A stretch of 7,933 bases of DNA, taken from NCBI GenBank assembly GCA_937980285.1, contig CALJQI010000404.1, forward strand, positions 1-7,933, given 5' to 3'. This stretch comes from an uncultured Gammaproteobacteria bacterium (GTDB lineage: Bacteria; Pseudomonadota; Gammaproteobacteria; GCA-001735895). Made by a program: the position numbers and the translations under genes. Below the pieces are notes generated by a model that saw only the letters and a list, made by a program, of their open reading frames with translations, ran no database searches and was not told the DNA's origin. Below are positions 1 to 6,498 of this stretch, piece after piece. The first letter of the stretch is position 1; every line of letters starts with the position of its first letter.

Positions 1-354
1 CGGGTCTCGCCATTTATCGATGCCAGCCGTGAGCAAATCGATGCGGTCATCGAATGCGGCGCGCCCTGCATCGAAATACATACAGGGCACTATGCCGACG
101 CCGTCGGCGAGCAGCAGGCGGAATTGCTGCAAACCATCAACGATGCGATTGCCTATGCCCACCAAAAGGGTCTGCAGGTCAATGCCGGTCACGGGCTCAA
201 TCGGCATAATGTAAGACCCATTGCCGCCAACCCGCTGATCACCGAGCTCAATATCGGTCACTCTATCGTCGCCGACGCCGTGTTTATCGGGCTCGAGCAG
301 GCGATCAGGGATATCAAGCAGCTGATGCTGACGGCAAGGTCCAGCGGCCTGTGA
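1..354 (+). CDS. pdxJ: Pyridoxine 5'-phosphate synthase, C-terminal part (5' end outside window)
   Basis: PdxJ condenses 1-deoxy-D-xylulose 5-phosphate with 3-amino-2-oxopropyl phosphate to give pyridoxine 5'-phosphate, the ring-closing step of the DXP-dependent vitamin B6 pathway in the cytoplasm. The visible part is 117 codons in frame 1, about the second half of a protein that is usually near 240 residues. Recognisable family blocks are the IEIHTGHYA strand (fragment residues 24-32), the NAGHGLN loop (61-67), whose His belongs to the active site in the E. coli enzyme, and the ITELNIGHSIVADAVFIGL phosphate-binding end of the TIM barrel (80-98). The C-terminal helix ends normally, so the gene is cut by the window edge and not broken. 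Its TGA stop overlaps the GTG start of acpS, which implies one transcript and translational coupling. Confidence 0.96.
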   Translation, partial: RVSPFIDASREQIDAVIECGAPCIEIHTGHYADAVGEQQAELLQTINDAIAYAHQKGLQVNAGHGLNRHNVRPIAANPLITELNIGHSIVADAVFIGLEQAIRDIKQLMLTARSSGL

Positions 355-737
355 TTGCCGGCATCGGTGTCGATATCGCCGAAACGGCCCGGGTGCAAAG
401 GCTGGCGGCAAAGTTCGGCGCGCGGTTTGCCAGGCGTATTCTGACCGAGGACGAGCTGCGTGAATTCAACCGGCGCCGGCAGTCGAGCAGTTTTCTGGCC
501 ACCCGGTTTGCCGCCAAGGAAGCGACCGCCAAGGCCCTGGGCACCGGAATTGGCGAGCAGTTTGGTTTTCACTCGGTGCAGATCGAGCATGACGACAACG
601 GCAAGCCGATGCTGAGGTTTCTCGATAACGGTCTCGAGCTGATTGCCAGGCGCAAGATCGGGCGGGCGATGATATCGCTATCCGATGAAAAAAATTATGT
701 CGTCGCCATGGTGGTGCTGGAAAGCCGGGAGGGATGA
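351..737 (+). CDS. acpS: Holo-[acyl-carrier-protein] synthase (4'-phosphopantetheinyl transferase AcpS)
   Basis: AcpS transfers the 4'-phosphopantetheine arm of coenzyme A to the conserved serine of apo-ACP, activating it for fatty acid synthesis. The 128-residue length matches the family (about 120-130). The start is GTG at 351 in a GTGA overlap with the pdxJ stop. Translation from it gives the family N-terminus MIAGIGVDIAETARV, with the Mg-binding Asp at residue 8. The second signature, FAAKEATAKALGTGIG (residues 53-68), holds the metal-binding Glu. The C-terminal part ISLSDEKNYVVAMVVLE is the usual closing beta strand, although the common SISH is here SLSD. No strong Shine-Dalgarno lies just before the GTG, so expression probably depends on re-initiation after pdxJ. 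The next gene converges from the other strand, and the stop codon lies inside a shared inverted repeat. Confidence 0.96.
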   Translation: MIAGIGVDIAETARVQRLAAKFGARFARRILTEDELREFNRRRQSSSFLATRFAAKEATAKALGTGIGEQFGFHSVQIEHDDNGKPMLRFLDNGLELIARRKIGRAMISLSDEKNYVVAMVVLESREG

Positions 738-765
738 CCGGCAATGCCGGCGCGAATGCCGGTCA
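735..765. terminator. Inverted repeat between convergent acpS and barA-like genes; possible bidirectional terminator
   Basis: TGACCGGCA (735-743) and TGCCGGTCA (757-765) form a perfect 9-bp stem around a 13-nt loop. A competing smaller hairpin, CCGGC-AAT-GCCGG, fits at 738-750. The first three bases of the left arm are the acpS stop, and the last three of the right arm are the reverse complement of the kinase stop. The stem is GC-rich and reads the same on both strands, as expected for a shared 3' end. No T-run follows directly on either strand: the nearest in the acpS direction is at 793-798, about 27 nt further on. It is therefore not a textbook intrinsic terminator. It may act with Rho, protect the 3' ends, or be only a stable hairpin. 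Confidence 0.5.
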
Positions 766-3504
766 GGGATTCGCGGATCGGGACGAAACTCCTTTTTTAT
801 CCATGATTTCGAGATATCGATCGACTTCCTGTTTAACCTCGGCAAGCTCGCTGTTGAGTTCCGCTACCGAGTCTTGCAGCGGCGTGTTGCTGTCGTGCGC
901 CAGCCGTTGCTGAAAGCCGAGCACCGTGCGCCTTAAACGCGGCAGGCTGGCGTAACAGGTGACGCCGTGGAGTTTGTGGGCGATTGCCGCCAGCCTCGCC
1001 TGATCCTGTTGCTGCAGCGCTTTATCGAGCTGTTGCTGCTGGTCCGGTATATCGCGCTGTATGATTTCAAATATCTGCCTGAGCAAGGATTCGTTGTCCG
1101 CCGACAGCGATAGCGATCTGGCATAGTCCAGTGAGCAATCGTCGCTGGCTTCCGCTACCTGCGGCGATTGATCGCCAGCAGCGCGACGTTGTGGATTGCC
1201 ATCGATCAGCGAGCGAAACCTGTCTTCGTCAATCGGCTTGCCAAGAAAATAATCGAAGCCGAGTTCCAGCAGGCGGTCGGCTTCGTCGTTCAATACGTTC
1301 GCGGTTAGCGCCACCACCGGTGTCTGGTCTTCGGGATTGTGCTCGCGCATCATTTGCAGCAGGCTGACGCCGTCGATATCGGGCATTTGAATATCGAGAA
1401 TGATCAGGTCGAAAGACTGGCTGCGGTAAAGCTCGAAAGCCTTGCTGCCATGCTCGGCCTCGGTGACTTCATGTCCCCAGAGACGAATCAGCTCGCTCCC
1501 CAGTTTCAGGTTCACCTGATTGTCGTCAACCAGCAGCACCCGCTTGCTGTCCGATTTCTCGTTTTCGGCGGAGGAGTCCTCGCGATTCTCCTCGATCGGG
1601 TCGCTGTTGAGCAGTTCGGCGATTGAACGACTGGTATTGATGATGGAAACAAACTCGACGTTGGCCGGCTTCGAACCCGGATCCACGCCGCGGTCGTAAT
1701 CCATCAGGATAATTCGAACCGGTCTCGCGAATCCTGTCTCGAGTACCCGCTCGAGGTCGATGCCGAGGTGGCGCAGGTCAAACACCAGCAGGTCGATGTA
1801 TGCCAGGTTGCGCTGGATGCACTCGATAACTGGATCAATGCCGTCGATGTTCTCGATCAGGCTGCATTCGGTGTTGATGCCGGCGCGATCGAACAGCGTG
1901 CGCGTTTCCATCAAACAGGTATTGTCGGCGGCAAAAATCAGTGCCTTCAGCGGACTGCTTTCGGCGCCTGCCGATTCGATATCTTTTTGCGCAATCCTGA
2001 ATGGCAGTTTGAGCACGAACTTCGATCCGTGTCCAGGCGCCGAATGCATGGTGATATCGCCACCCATCAGTGTTGCCAGGTTTTTGCTGATAACCAGTCC
2101 CAGTCCGGTACCGGCAAAGCGCCTCGAGTCGGAGCTCTCGACCTGGCTGAACGCCTGGAACAGGTTTTGCTGATCTTCCTCGGAGATTCCGATGCCGGTA
2201 TCCTCGACGACAATCTCGATATCGATATTGTCCTGCTGCTGGTCTTCGATGCTGACCCTGATCACGACCCGCCCCTGGTCGGTAAACTTGATGGCATTAC
2301 CGATCAGGTTCAGCAGGATTTGTTTCAGCCGCAGCTTGTCGCCAATCAGCCAGCGCGGCGTATCGCTGTAAATGATCAGGTTCAAATCGATATTCTTGGT
2401 GAGTACGTTGATAAAGAGAATATCCCGCGTCTGTTCGATGACCTCGTAGAGATCGAATTCTTCGTCGACGATGTGCAGCTTGCCGGATTCCATTTTGGAA
2501 AAATCCAGGATTTCGTTGACGATGTTGGTCAGATCGGATGTCGACTTCAACACGATATCGACATAACGCTGCTGCGAGCGATCCAGCTTCGACTGGCTTA
2601 ACAGGCTGATAAACCCCTTGATGCCGTTTATCGGGGTGCGTATTTCATGACTCATGTTGGCCAGGAACTCGGATTTGCTGCGATTCGCGTTCTGCGCTTC
2701 GTCACGGGCGAAACCCAGCTCACGGTTTTTCGACTCCAGGTCGGTAATCGCCTCGTTGAGCTGCTGGGTCGCCTGCTGTATGCGTTGATTCAGGTGACGT
2801 CGATTCGTCAGCAGCGACTGGGTCATGCGGTTGAACCCTTTTTGCACCGCCCCGATTTCGTTTTCCTCGACCGGTTCGATGGTTTTGCCGAGCTGACCGG
2901 TTTCGACATATTTCAGGTGCTCCATCAGGCCAAAGATCGGCTGCGTTATACGGCGGCTTATGATCACCGTCAGACCGATCGCCATGATCAGGATCGAGAC
3001 AAAAAAGACGATCGAGTCGAAAATGATTTCGCGCGCGGTCATTTCCAGCTGCTGTCTCGAAATGTACAGGTGCACCCAGCCGAGCGCGCTGGTCTGGCGA
3101 CTGTCGTCGAAATCGGGTGCAAACACGTCCGAGTGCTCGATGCTCTGCGACAAAATGCTCTGGCGATAATAATAATAATCGGTGGAGATGGATTCGTCGA
3201 AGTCGCTTGCGGTGGATTCTGCCACCAGCGTGCCCTGCCGGTCGTAAACCGCGGCCTGAACGATATTGTTACTGCCGACCGACTGATCCAGCATGTACTG
3301 TATCTGGCCGTCGTTGCCGGTGAACAGGTTGAACTCGGAAGCGCCGGCTATCTGGCGAGCGATAATCTGCCCCTTGCTCTGTAGTAACTCGTTGGCCTGT
3401 TCGATGCTGTTGTCGATATGGTTGTAGGTAAAAAACAGGTCGATCAGGAACACCGGGATCAGGGTGATCATCAGGATCTGGTATTTAATGCCAAGCCGTT
3501 TCAC
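763..3504 (-). CDS. barA: BarA/GacS-like tripartite hybrid sensor histidine kinase
   Basis: Inner-membrane sensor kinase of 913 residues; E. coli BarA has 918. In order: membrane helix (about 8-27); periplasmic sensor (about 30-160) resembling the BarA sCache_4 domain (from memory); second helix (161-182); HAMP (about 183-236); coiled coil (237-275); dimerisation/phosphoacceptor domain with SHEIRTP and His286; ATPase domain with N399/N403, DTGIGI (435-440) and GTGLGL (465-470); degenerate receiver-like segment (about 517-632); true receiver with D660/D661, phosphoacceptor D704, T734 and K756; and a C-terminal HPt domain with His843 in AHKLHG. This is the full His-Asp-His relay, whose usual output is a GacA/UvrY regulator acting on CsrA-sequestering small RNAs; that regulator is not in the window. 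The start is GTG at 3504, overlapping the upstream stop as GTGA, with AGG about 8 nt before it. It is the last gene of a three-gene operon. Kinase architecture is certain; orthology to BarA/GacS is likely. Confidence 0.93.
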   Translation of the reverse strand: MKRLGIKYQILMITLIPVFLIDLFFTYNHIDNSIEQANELLQSKGQIIARQIAGASEFNLFTGNDGQIQYMLDQSVGSNNIVQAAVYDRQGTLVAESTASDFDESISTDYYYYRQSILSQSIEHSDVFAPDFDDSRQTSALGWVHLYISRQQLEMTAREIIFDSIVFFVSILIMAIGLTVIISRRITQPIFGLMEHLKYVETGQLGKTIEPVEENEIGAVQKGFNRMTQSLLTNRRHLNQRIQQATQQLNEAITDLESKNRELGFARDEAQNANRSKSEFLANMSHEIRTPINGIKGFISLLSQSKLDRSQQRYVDIVLKSTSDLTNIVNEILDFSKMESGKLHIVDEEFDLYEVIEQTRDILFINVLTKNIDLNLIIYSDTPRWLIGDKLRLKQILLNLIGNAIKFTDQGRVVIRVSIEDQQQDNIDIEIVVEDTGIGISEEDQQNLFQAFSQVESSDSRRFAGTGLGLVISKNLATLMGGDITMHSAPGHGSKFVLKLPFRIAQKDIESAGAESSPLKALIFAADNTCLMETRTLFDRAGINTECSLIENIDGIDPVIECIQRNLAYIDLLVFDLRHLGIDLERVLETGFARPVRIILMDYDRGVDPGSKPANVEFVSIINTSRSIAELLNSDPIEENREDSSAENEKSDSKRVLLVDDNQVNLKLGSELIRLWGHEVTEAEHGSKAFELYRSQSFDLIILDIQMPDIDGVSLLQMMREHNPEDQTPVVALTANVLNDEADRLLELGFDYFLGKPIDEDRFRSLIDGNPQRRAAGDQSPQVAEASDDCSLDYARSLSLSADNESLLRQIFEIIQRDIPDQQQQLDKALQQQDQARLAAIAHKLHGVTCYASLPRLRRTVLGFQQRLAHDSNTPLQDSVAELNSELAEVKQEVDRYLEIMDKKGVSSRSANP

Positions 3505-4409
3505 GGTTCCAGCCTGTCGAGTGCGGAGCGCAATTTGCTCTCCATGGGAAGATCGATGCCCAGCGCGCGCGCAACCCTGCGATTGGTGGAAATCGAATAA
3601 AAACGGGCATGTTCATATTGCGGCGCCTTGTAGCCGGGATTTTGCAGGCGCTTGTTGACCAACAGCGCAAGGTGCCTGCCGATATCGGTGGGCGACGAGT
3701 AGATCGAGGCCAGGGCGCCTGATTTGACGTGGGCGGGGGAGTAGCTGATGACGGGTTTCCGGTTACGATAACTGGTCAATAAAACACCCTTGAGGCTGTC
3801 CCTGTTGTAAATCGACTGCCGCGGCAGCATCAGCAGTGCGTCGCTTTGTTCCAGCAATTGACGCAGAACGGGCAGCAGCTTATTGAACCGGTCGATTTGG
3901 TATTGCCGCAGTTCCAGTTGCAATTTCTCGAGTAATTTGGACTGTTTTTTCTCCAGTTTTATCGGCTGCTGCTCGAGGATGCCGACCGACTCGGCCGCAA
4001 GCACCAGCTGGCAAAAAGCCAGGTATCGATTCAGAGTTTGATCGAGCAACACCGCCGTCTGCTCCTTGCCTTCCAGGCGTTTGAATTGCTCGAAGGTGAG
4101 ATAGGCGCTAATCGAGCGGGGCGGTTTGTCGAGGCTATTTACAGCCTCGGCGGCCGATTGTCCGAGGGTAACGTAGAGACTGCCGCTATCGCCGTCCCTG
4201 ATGCTGTCAGCCAGGTCTTCGGTCATGATAACTTTGAATTGGAGCGCTTTATCGGCGTGGCTGGTCAGGGCTTCGATGCTTTGGGTAAAATACGCGTTAT
4301 CGCTACTCTTGACGATAATGACCCGAGTCGCCGCCTGCTGCGCGAAAGCCATTCCGGCAAGCAGAAACAATATCCCGCCCAGTAATCCTTTATACCAGTT
4401 GTTAGTCAC
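3501..4409 (-). CDS. Periplasmic ABC-type substrate-binding-like protein without a transporter
   Basis: Probable soluble periplasmic binding protein of 302 residues, resembling the ABC_sub_bind family (PF04392, recognised by eye). Residue numbers below count from the alternative GTG at 4424. A hydrophobic signal peptide ends at AFA-QQ (about residue 28) with no lipobox. The family-like part is C-terminal: SDALLMLPRQSIYN (194-207), LLTSYRNRKPVISYSPAHVK (215-234), SGALASIYSSPTDIG (235-249) and the closing STNRRVARALGIDLP (279-293). A lysine/glutamine-rich helical stretch at about 150-190 separates the lobes. I chose the GTG at 4409 because AGGA lies 8 nt upstream; the GTG at 4424, giving 307 residues, has no visible Shine-Dalgarno and would add only MRNGI. 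No permease or ATPase is adjacent. It sits between an outer-membrane receptor and a sensor kinase and shares a 4-nt overlap with the latter, which suggests a ligand-presenting role more than transport. The ligand is unknown. Confidence 0.82.
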   Translation of the reverse strand: MTNNWYKGLLGGILFLLAGMAFAQQAATRVIIVKSSDNAYFTQSIEALTSHADKALQFKVIMTEDLADSIRDGDSGSLYVTLGQSAAEAVNSLDKPPRSISAYLTFEQFKRLEGKEQTAVLLDQTLNRYLAFCQLVLAAESVGILEQQPIKLEKKQSKLLEKLQLELRQYQIDRFNKLLPVLRQLLEQSDALLMLPRQSIYNRDSLKGVLLTSYRNRKPVISYSPAHVKSGALASIYSSPTDIGRHLALLVNKRLQNPGYKAPQYEHARFYSISTNRRVARALGIDLPMESKLRSALDRLEP

Positions 4410-4411
4410 GA

Positions 4412-4421
4412 TTCCATTCCT
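4412..4421 (-). promoter_or_regulatory. Ribosome binding site deciding the start of the binding-protein gene
   Basis: On the minus strand, GAGGAATGGAATC precedes the GTG at 4409, placing AGGA 8 nt from that start. The GTG at 4424 lies just upstream of this AGGA and has only ATTTTAGCCGAAT before it. The site therefore favours the inner start. It lies just after the stop codon of the receptor gene (4431), so ribosomes ending there could re-initiate. Confidence 0.55.
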
Positions 4422-4430
4422 CACATTCGG

Positions 4431-6395
4431 CTAAAATCCACCCGATAGCCGCAGGTAAATCACCTGGTCATGTACATTCTCTTCTTCGTAATCCTCGAAA
4501 TCTTCGAGCAGATTCTGCCCGATGAGTTCCATGTTGAGTTCATTATTCAGACGATAGATATAACGCAAATCCAGCCGCCTCGCGATCGGGATGTCGTCAC
4601 GGCTGTCCAGCCAGCTGATTTCATCCTGGTAATAAAACGCCGTGGAAACTTCGTGTTTCCGGTTTATCCGATATAACAGGCTGAAGAAAGCCGTGAAGTC
4701 CGGGATCGATTCTTCGAAATTGTCATCCGTCGCTTTCGCATCGACGAGGCTGAACCCGGCGTTGAATCCCAACCGCTCACTGCCGGTATAACCAATACCG
4801 ATTTCCAGTCCCCTGACCTCGCTGGTTTCGGCATTGGTGGCAGTGTCCACATCCTGTAACCCGAAAGGCGGCACCAGGACCTGGATTTCTGTCTCGATGA
4901 TATGATTGCTGATTTCATAGCTGAACAGCTTGATATCGGTTTCGAAGCCGGAGGCTAGCTGGCTGCGCAGCCCGATTTCGTAGGATTCGATATCCTCGGG
5001 TTCTATATCGCTGTTGCCCAGCCAGGTCGGTACGATGATAGTTCCGATTCCCGGGACGTTAGCCATGAACTCGGTTGCGCCATCGTGCTCGTACAGGATG
5101 GGGTTGCGTTTGGCGGCCGAGGCGACCAGCCTGAGCGCATGGTTGGCGCCGAATTTACGGATCAGCGAAATCCGCGGTGAATCCTCTGTCGAAGTCAGGT
5201 CCGAATCTTCCACCATGACGCCCAGGTCGAGTAGCCAGTTGTCATCGATGCGCCATTCGATGCCGCCGAAAACGCGCCTGGAGTCGACGCTGTGGTAGCT
5301 ATCGTCGTTTAGCAGGAATAGCGATTTGACCTGGTCCTGGCGCAGGTTGCCGCCGTAAACCAGGCGTACGCTGCCGCCGACGGCGTCGGTCTGGTTGAAT
5401 TCGAGGTCGGTACGCTTCGAAACGCGGTCGAAATCGATGAAAGTGGTGACGTTGTTGATGCCGTTGAAAGTTAATGGCCCGGGGTCGAAATGATCGGTTA
5501 CTTCCTGTTCGGTATGCGTGAGTCGCGCGATCGAGCTGCTCGTATCCCGGACCGCTTCCCACTGCAGGTTGAAGTAACTGTTTTGTGCCTCTTCGCTGCG
5601 CTCGAGATCTGTTGAGTCTCCGGACGTGGGCGGGAATCCACGGCCGACCCTGCCGTCGCTGGTGCCAAGTTGCAGCGTCCACAACTGGTTGCGGCTTGCG
5701 CCTATGTCCATGCGAAAGTTTGCCTTCGAGGTGCGGCGCGAATCGTTGATGTCGGCAAATCCGCCGTCGGCAAAGGTACCGAGGCTGAGGCGCCAGTCGA
5801 CAGCCCCGTGCTGGTGCCCGATGCGCAGGTAGCTATCTTCGATGTCGGGATTTGCGTTGTCGCTCACGGTTACCGAATAGCTGGTGCCGACGTCTTCGGC
5901 GGCGTGACGGGTGATGATATTGATCGTCGCCAGAAACGCGTTGGCGCCGTAGGTAACCGCGTTCGGACCGCGAATTACCTCGATGCGTTCGATATCTTCG
6001 ATCAGTAACGGCAGGTTCGACCAGGGAACGCCGCCGAAGGAGGGAATAAAAACCGATCTGCCGTCGATCAGCACCTGGATCATGTTGCCGAACTCCCTGC
6101 CGAGGCCGTGATAGGTAACCACCGGTGTTTGTCCGCCGTGGTAACCGACCACGAAGCCCGGGACCAGGCGCAACAGGTCGGCGACTTCGCGCATGCCCGA
6201 GGCCTCGATCATTTCGCGATCGATGACGCTGACGCTGGCGGGTGATTCAAGCAGCGGTTTCGCCATCCTGGAAACGGTTAGTATGAGTGGGCCGTCGGCG
6301 AAGAAATCGTCGGCAGGGGTGGTGTCGCTTTGCGCCTGGGCCGATAAATGCATCAGCGCCAGTGTTAGCAGGAATATTCTGCAGAATAATGGCAA
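4431..6395 (-). CDS. TonB-dependent outer-membrane receptor
   Basis: TonB-dependent receptor of 654 residues, compact like BtuB and unlike large siderophore receptors. Residues 1-21 form a signal peptide ending in AQA. A TonB-box-like segment, PLILTVS, lies at 36-42. The plug domain (about 45-165) shows SPASVSVIDREMI (51-63), the ADLLRLVPG helix and turn (72-80), VLIDGRSVF (108-116), IEDIERIEVIRGP (132-144) and the closing ANAFLATINIITR (151-163). The 22-strand barrel would fill the rest, and the protein ends in LRLSGGF, whose terminal Phe is the usual outer-membrane assembly signal. There is no N-terminal STN signalling domain, so FecA-type sigma/anti-sigma control is not expected. The start is TTG at 6395, supported by AGGGAG about 7 nt upstream and by the signal peptide that follows at once. 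It is the first gene of the operon and lies 6 nt (to GTG 4424) or 21 nt (to GTG 4409) from the binding protein. The substrate cannot be read from sequence. Confidence 0.93.
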   Translation of the reverse strand: MPLFCRIFLLTLALMHLSAQAQSDTTPADDFFADGPLILTVSRMAKPLLESPASVSVIDREMIEASGMREVADLLRLVPGFVVGYHGGQTPVVTYHGLGREFGNMIQVLIDGRSVFIPSFGGVPWSNLPLLIEDIERIEVIRGPNAVTYGANAFLATINIITRHAAEDVGTSYSVTVSDNANPDIEDSYLRIGHQHGAVDWRLSLGTFADGGFADINDSRRTSKANFRMDIGASRNQLWTLQLGTSDGRVGRGFPPTSGDSTDLERSEEAQNSYFNLQWEAVRDTSSSIARLTHTEQEVTDHFDPGPLTFNGINNVTTFIDFDRVSKRTDLEFNQTDAVGGSVRLVYGGNLRQDQVKSLFLLNDDSYHSVDSRRVFGGIEWRIDDNWLLDLGVMVEDSDLTSTEDSPRISLIRKFGANHALRLVASAAKRNPILYEHDGATEFMANVPGIGTIIVPTWLGNSDIEPEDIESYEIGLRSQLASGFETDIKLFSYEISNHIIETEIQVLVPPFGLQDVDTATNAETSEVRGLEIGIGYTGSERLGFNAGFSLVDAKATDDNFEESIPDFTAFFSLLYRINRKHEVSTAFYYQDEISWLDSRDDIPIARRLDLRYIYRLNNELNMELIGQNLLEDFEDYEEENVHDQVIYLRLSGGF

Positions 6396-6411
6396 GGAAG
6401 ACTCCCTGTTA
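6396..6411 (-). promoter_or_regulatory. Strong Shine-Dalgarno for the TTG start of the receptor gene, within a repeated TAACAGGGA
   Basis: On the minus strand TAACAGGGAGTCTTCC directly precedes TTG at 6395. AGGGAG is a good Shine-Dalgarno with a spacer of about 7 nt and compensates for the rare TTG start. The same bases include AGGGA, which fits the CsrA/RsmA core ANGGA, and form the downstream copy of a 9-nt direct repeat whose other copy is at 6435-6443. Overlap of a possible CsrA core with the Shine-Dalgarno is the usual geometry for CsrA repression, but binding is inference. Confidence 0.6.
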
Positions 6412-6443
6412 CCCAGAAATCGCTTATCTGCGATTCCCTGTTA
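6403..6443. repeat. 9-nt direct repeats flanking a 6-bp hairpin in the divergent control region
   Basis: TCCCTGTTA occurs at 6403-6411 and again at 6435-6443, 32 bp apart, or about three helical turns. Between them AATCGC (6418-6423) and GCGATT (6430-6435) form a perfect 6-bp inverted repeat around TTATCT. In the receptor-operon transcript this reads as two TAACAGGGA copies separated by a small hairpin. As DNA, it could be an operator serving both divergent genes; as RNA, a leader element. Both readings are inference; the repeats themselves are directly visible. Confidence 0.55.
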
Positions 6444-6452
6444 AAGTAAAAT
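6424..6452 (+). promoter_or_regulatory. Weak candidate promoter for cysM
   Basis: TAAAAT (6447-6452) matches five of six -10 positions. TTATCT (6424-6429), 17 nt upstream, matches only three of six -35 positions. Transcription would begin near 6459 with a leader of about 40 nt. The proposed -35 coincides with the loop of the inverted repeat at 6418-6435, so a factor bound there could control cysM. Low confidence because the -35 is poor. Confidence 0.25.
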
Positions 6453-6498
6453 ACTGTGTTTCGGACTTCCCATCTCGGATTGGACTTTTTATTAGTTT

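Noticed and set aside
793..798. Run of six T after the convergent hairpin, as part of an intrinsic terminator for acpS
   Set aside because: It is about 27 nt beyond the stem, inside the kinase coding region (Lys-Lys codons in the opposite direction), and no good hairpin lies directly before it.
1768..2601. Long open frame of 277 codons on the plus strand opposite the kinase
   Set aside because: It is the mirror of the kinase ATPase and phosphoacceptor regions on the other strand. The product shows no recognisable domain, and the opposing kinase frame has complete family motifs.
3166..3180. ATA trinucleotide run, a possible slippage or phase-variation site in the kinase
   Set aside because: It encodes four consecutive Tyr codons. 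Length changes would be multiples of three and keep the frame, so it cannot switch the gene off, and four units is short.
2647..3384. Open frame of 245 codons on the plus strand opposite the kinase N-terminus
   Set aside because: It is antisense to the sensor and HAMP regions. It is rich in His, Gln and Arg from reverse reading, has no motif, and no ribosome site was found.
5299..5682. Arg-rich open frame of 127 codons within the receptor gene, same strand, shifted frame
   Set aside because: Its composition is typical of a frame-shifted reading of coding DNA. The receptor frame is continuous through this region, so it is not evidence of a frameshift.
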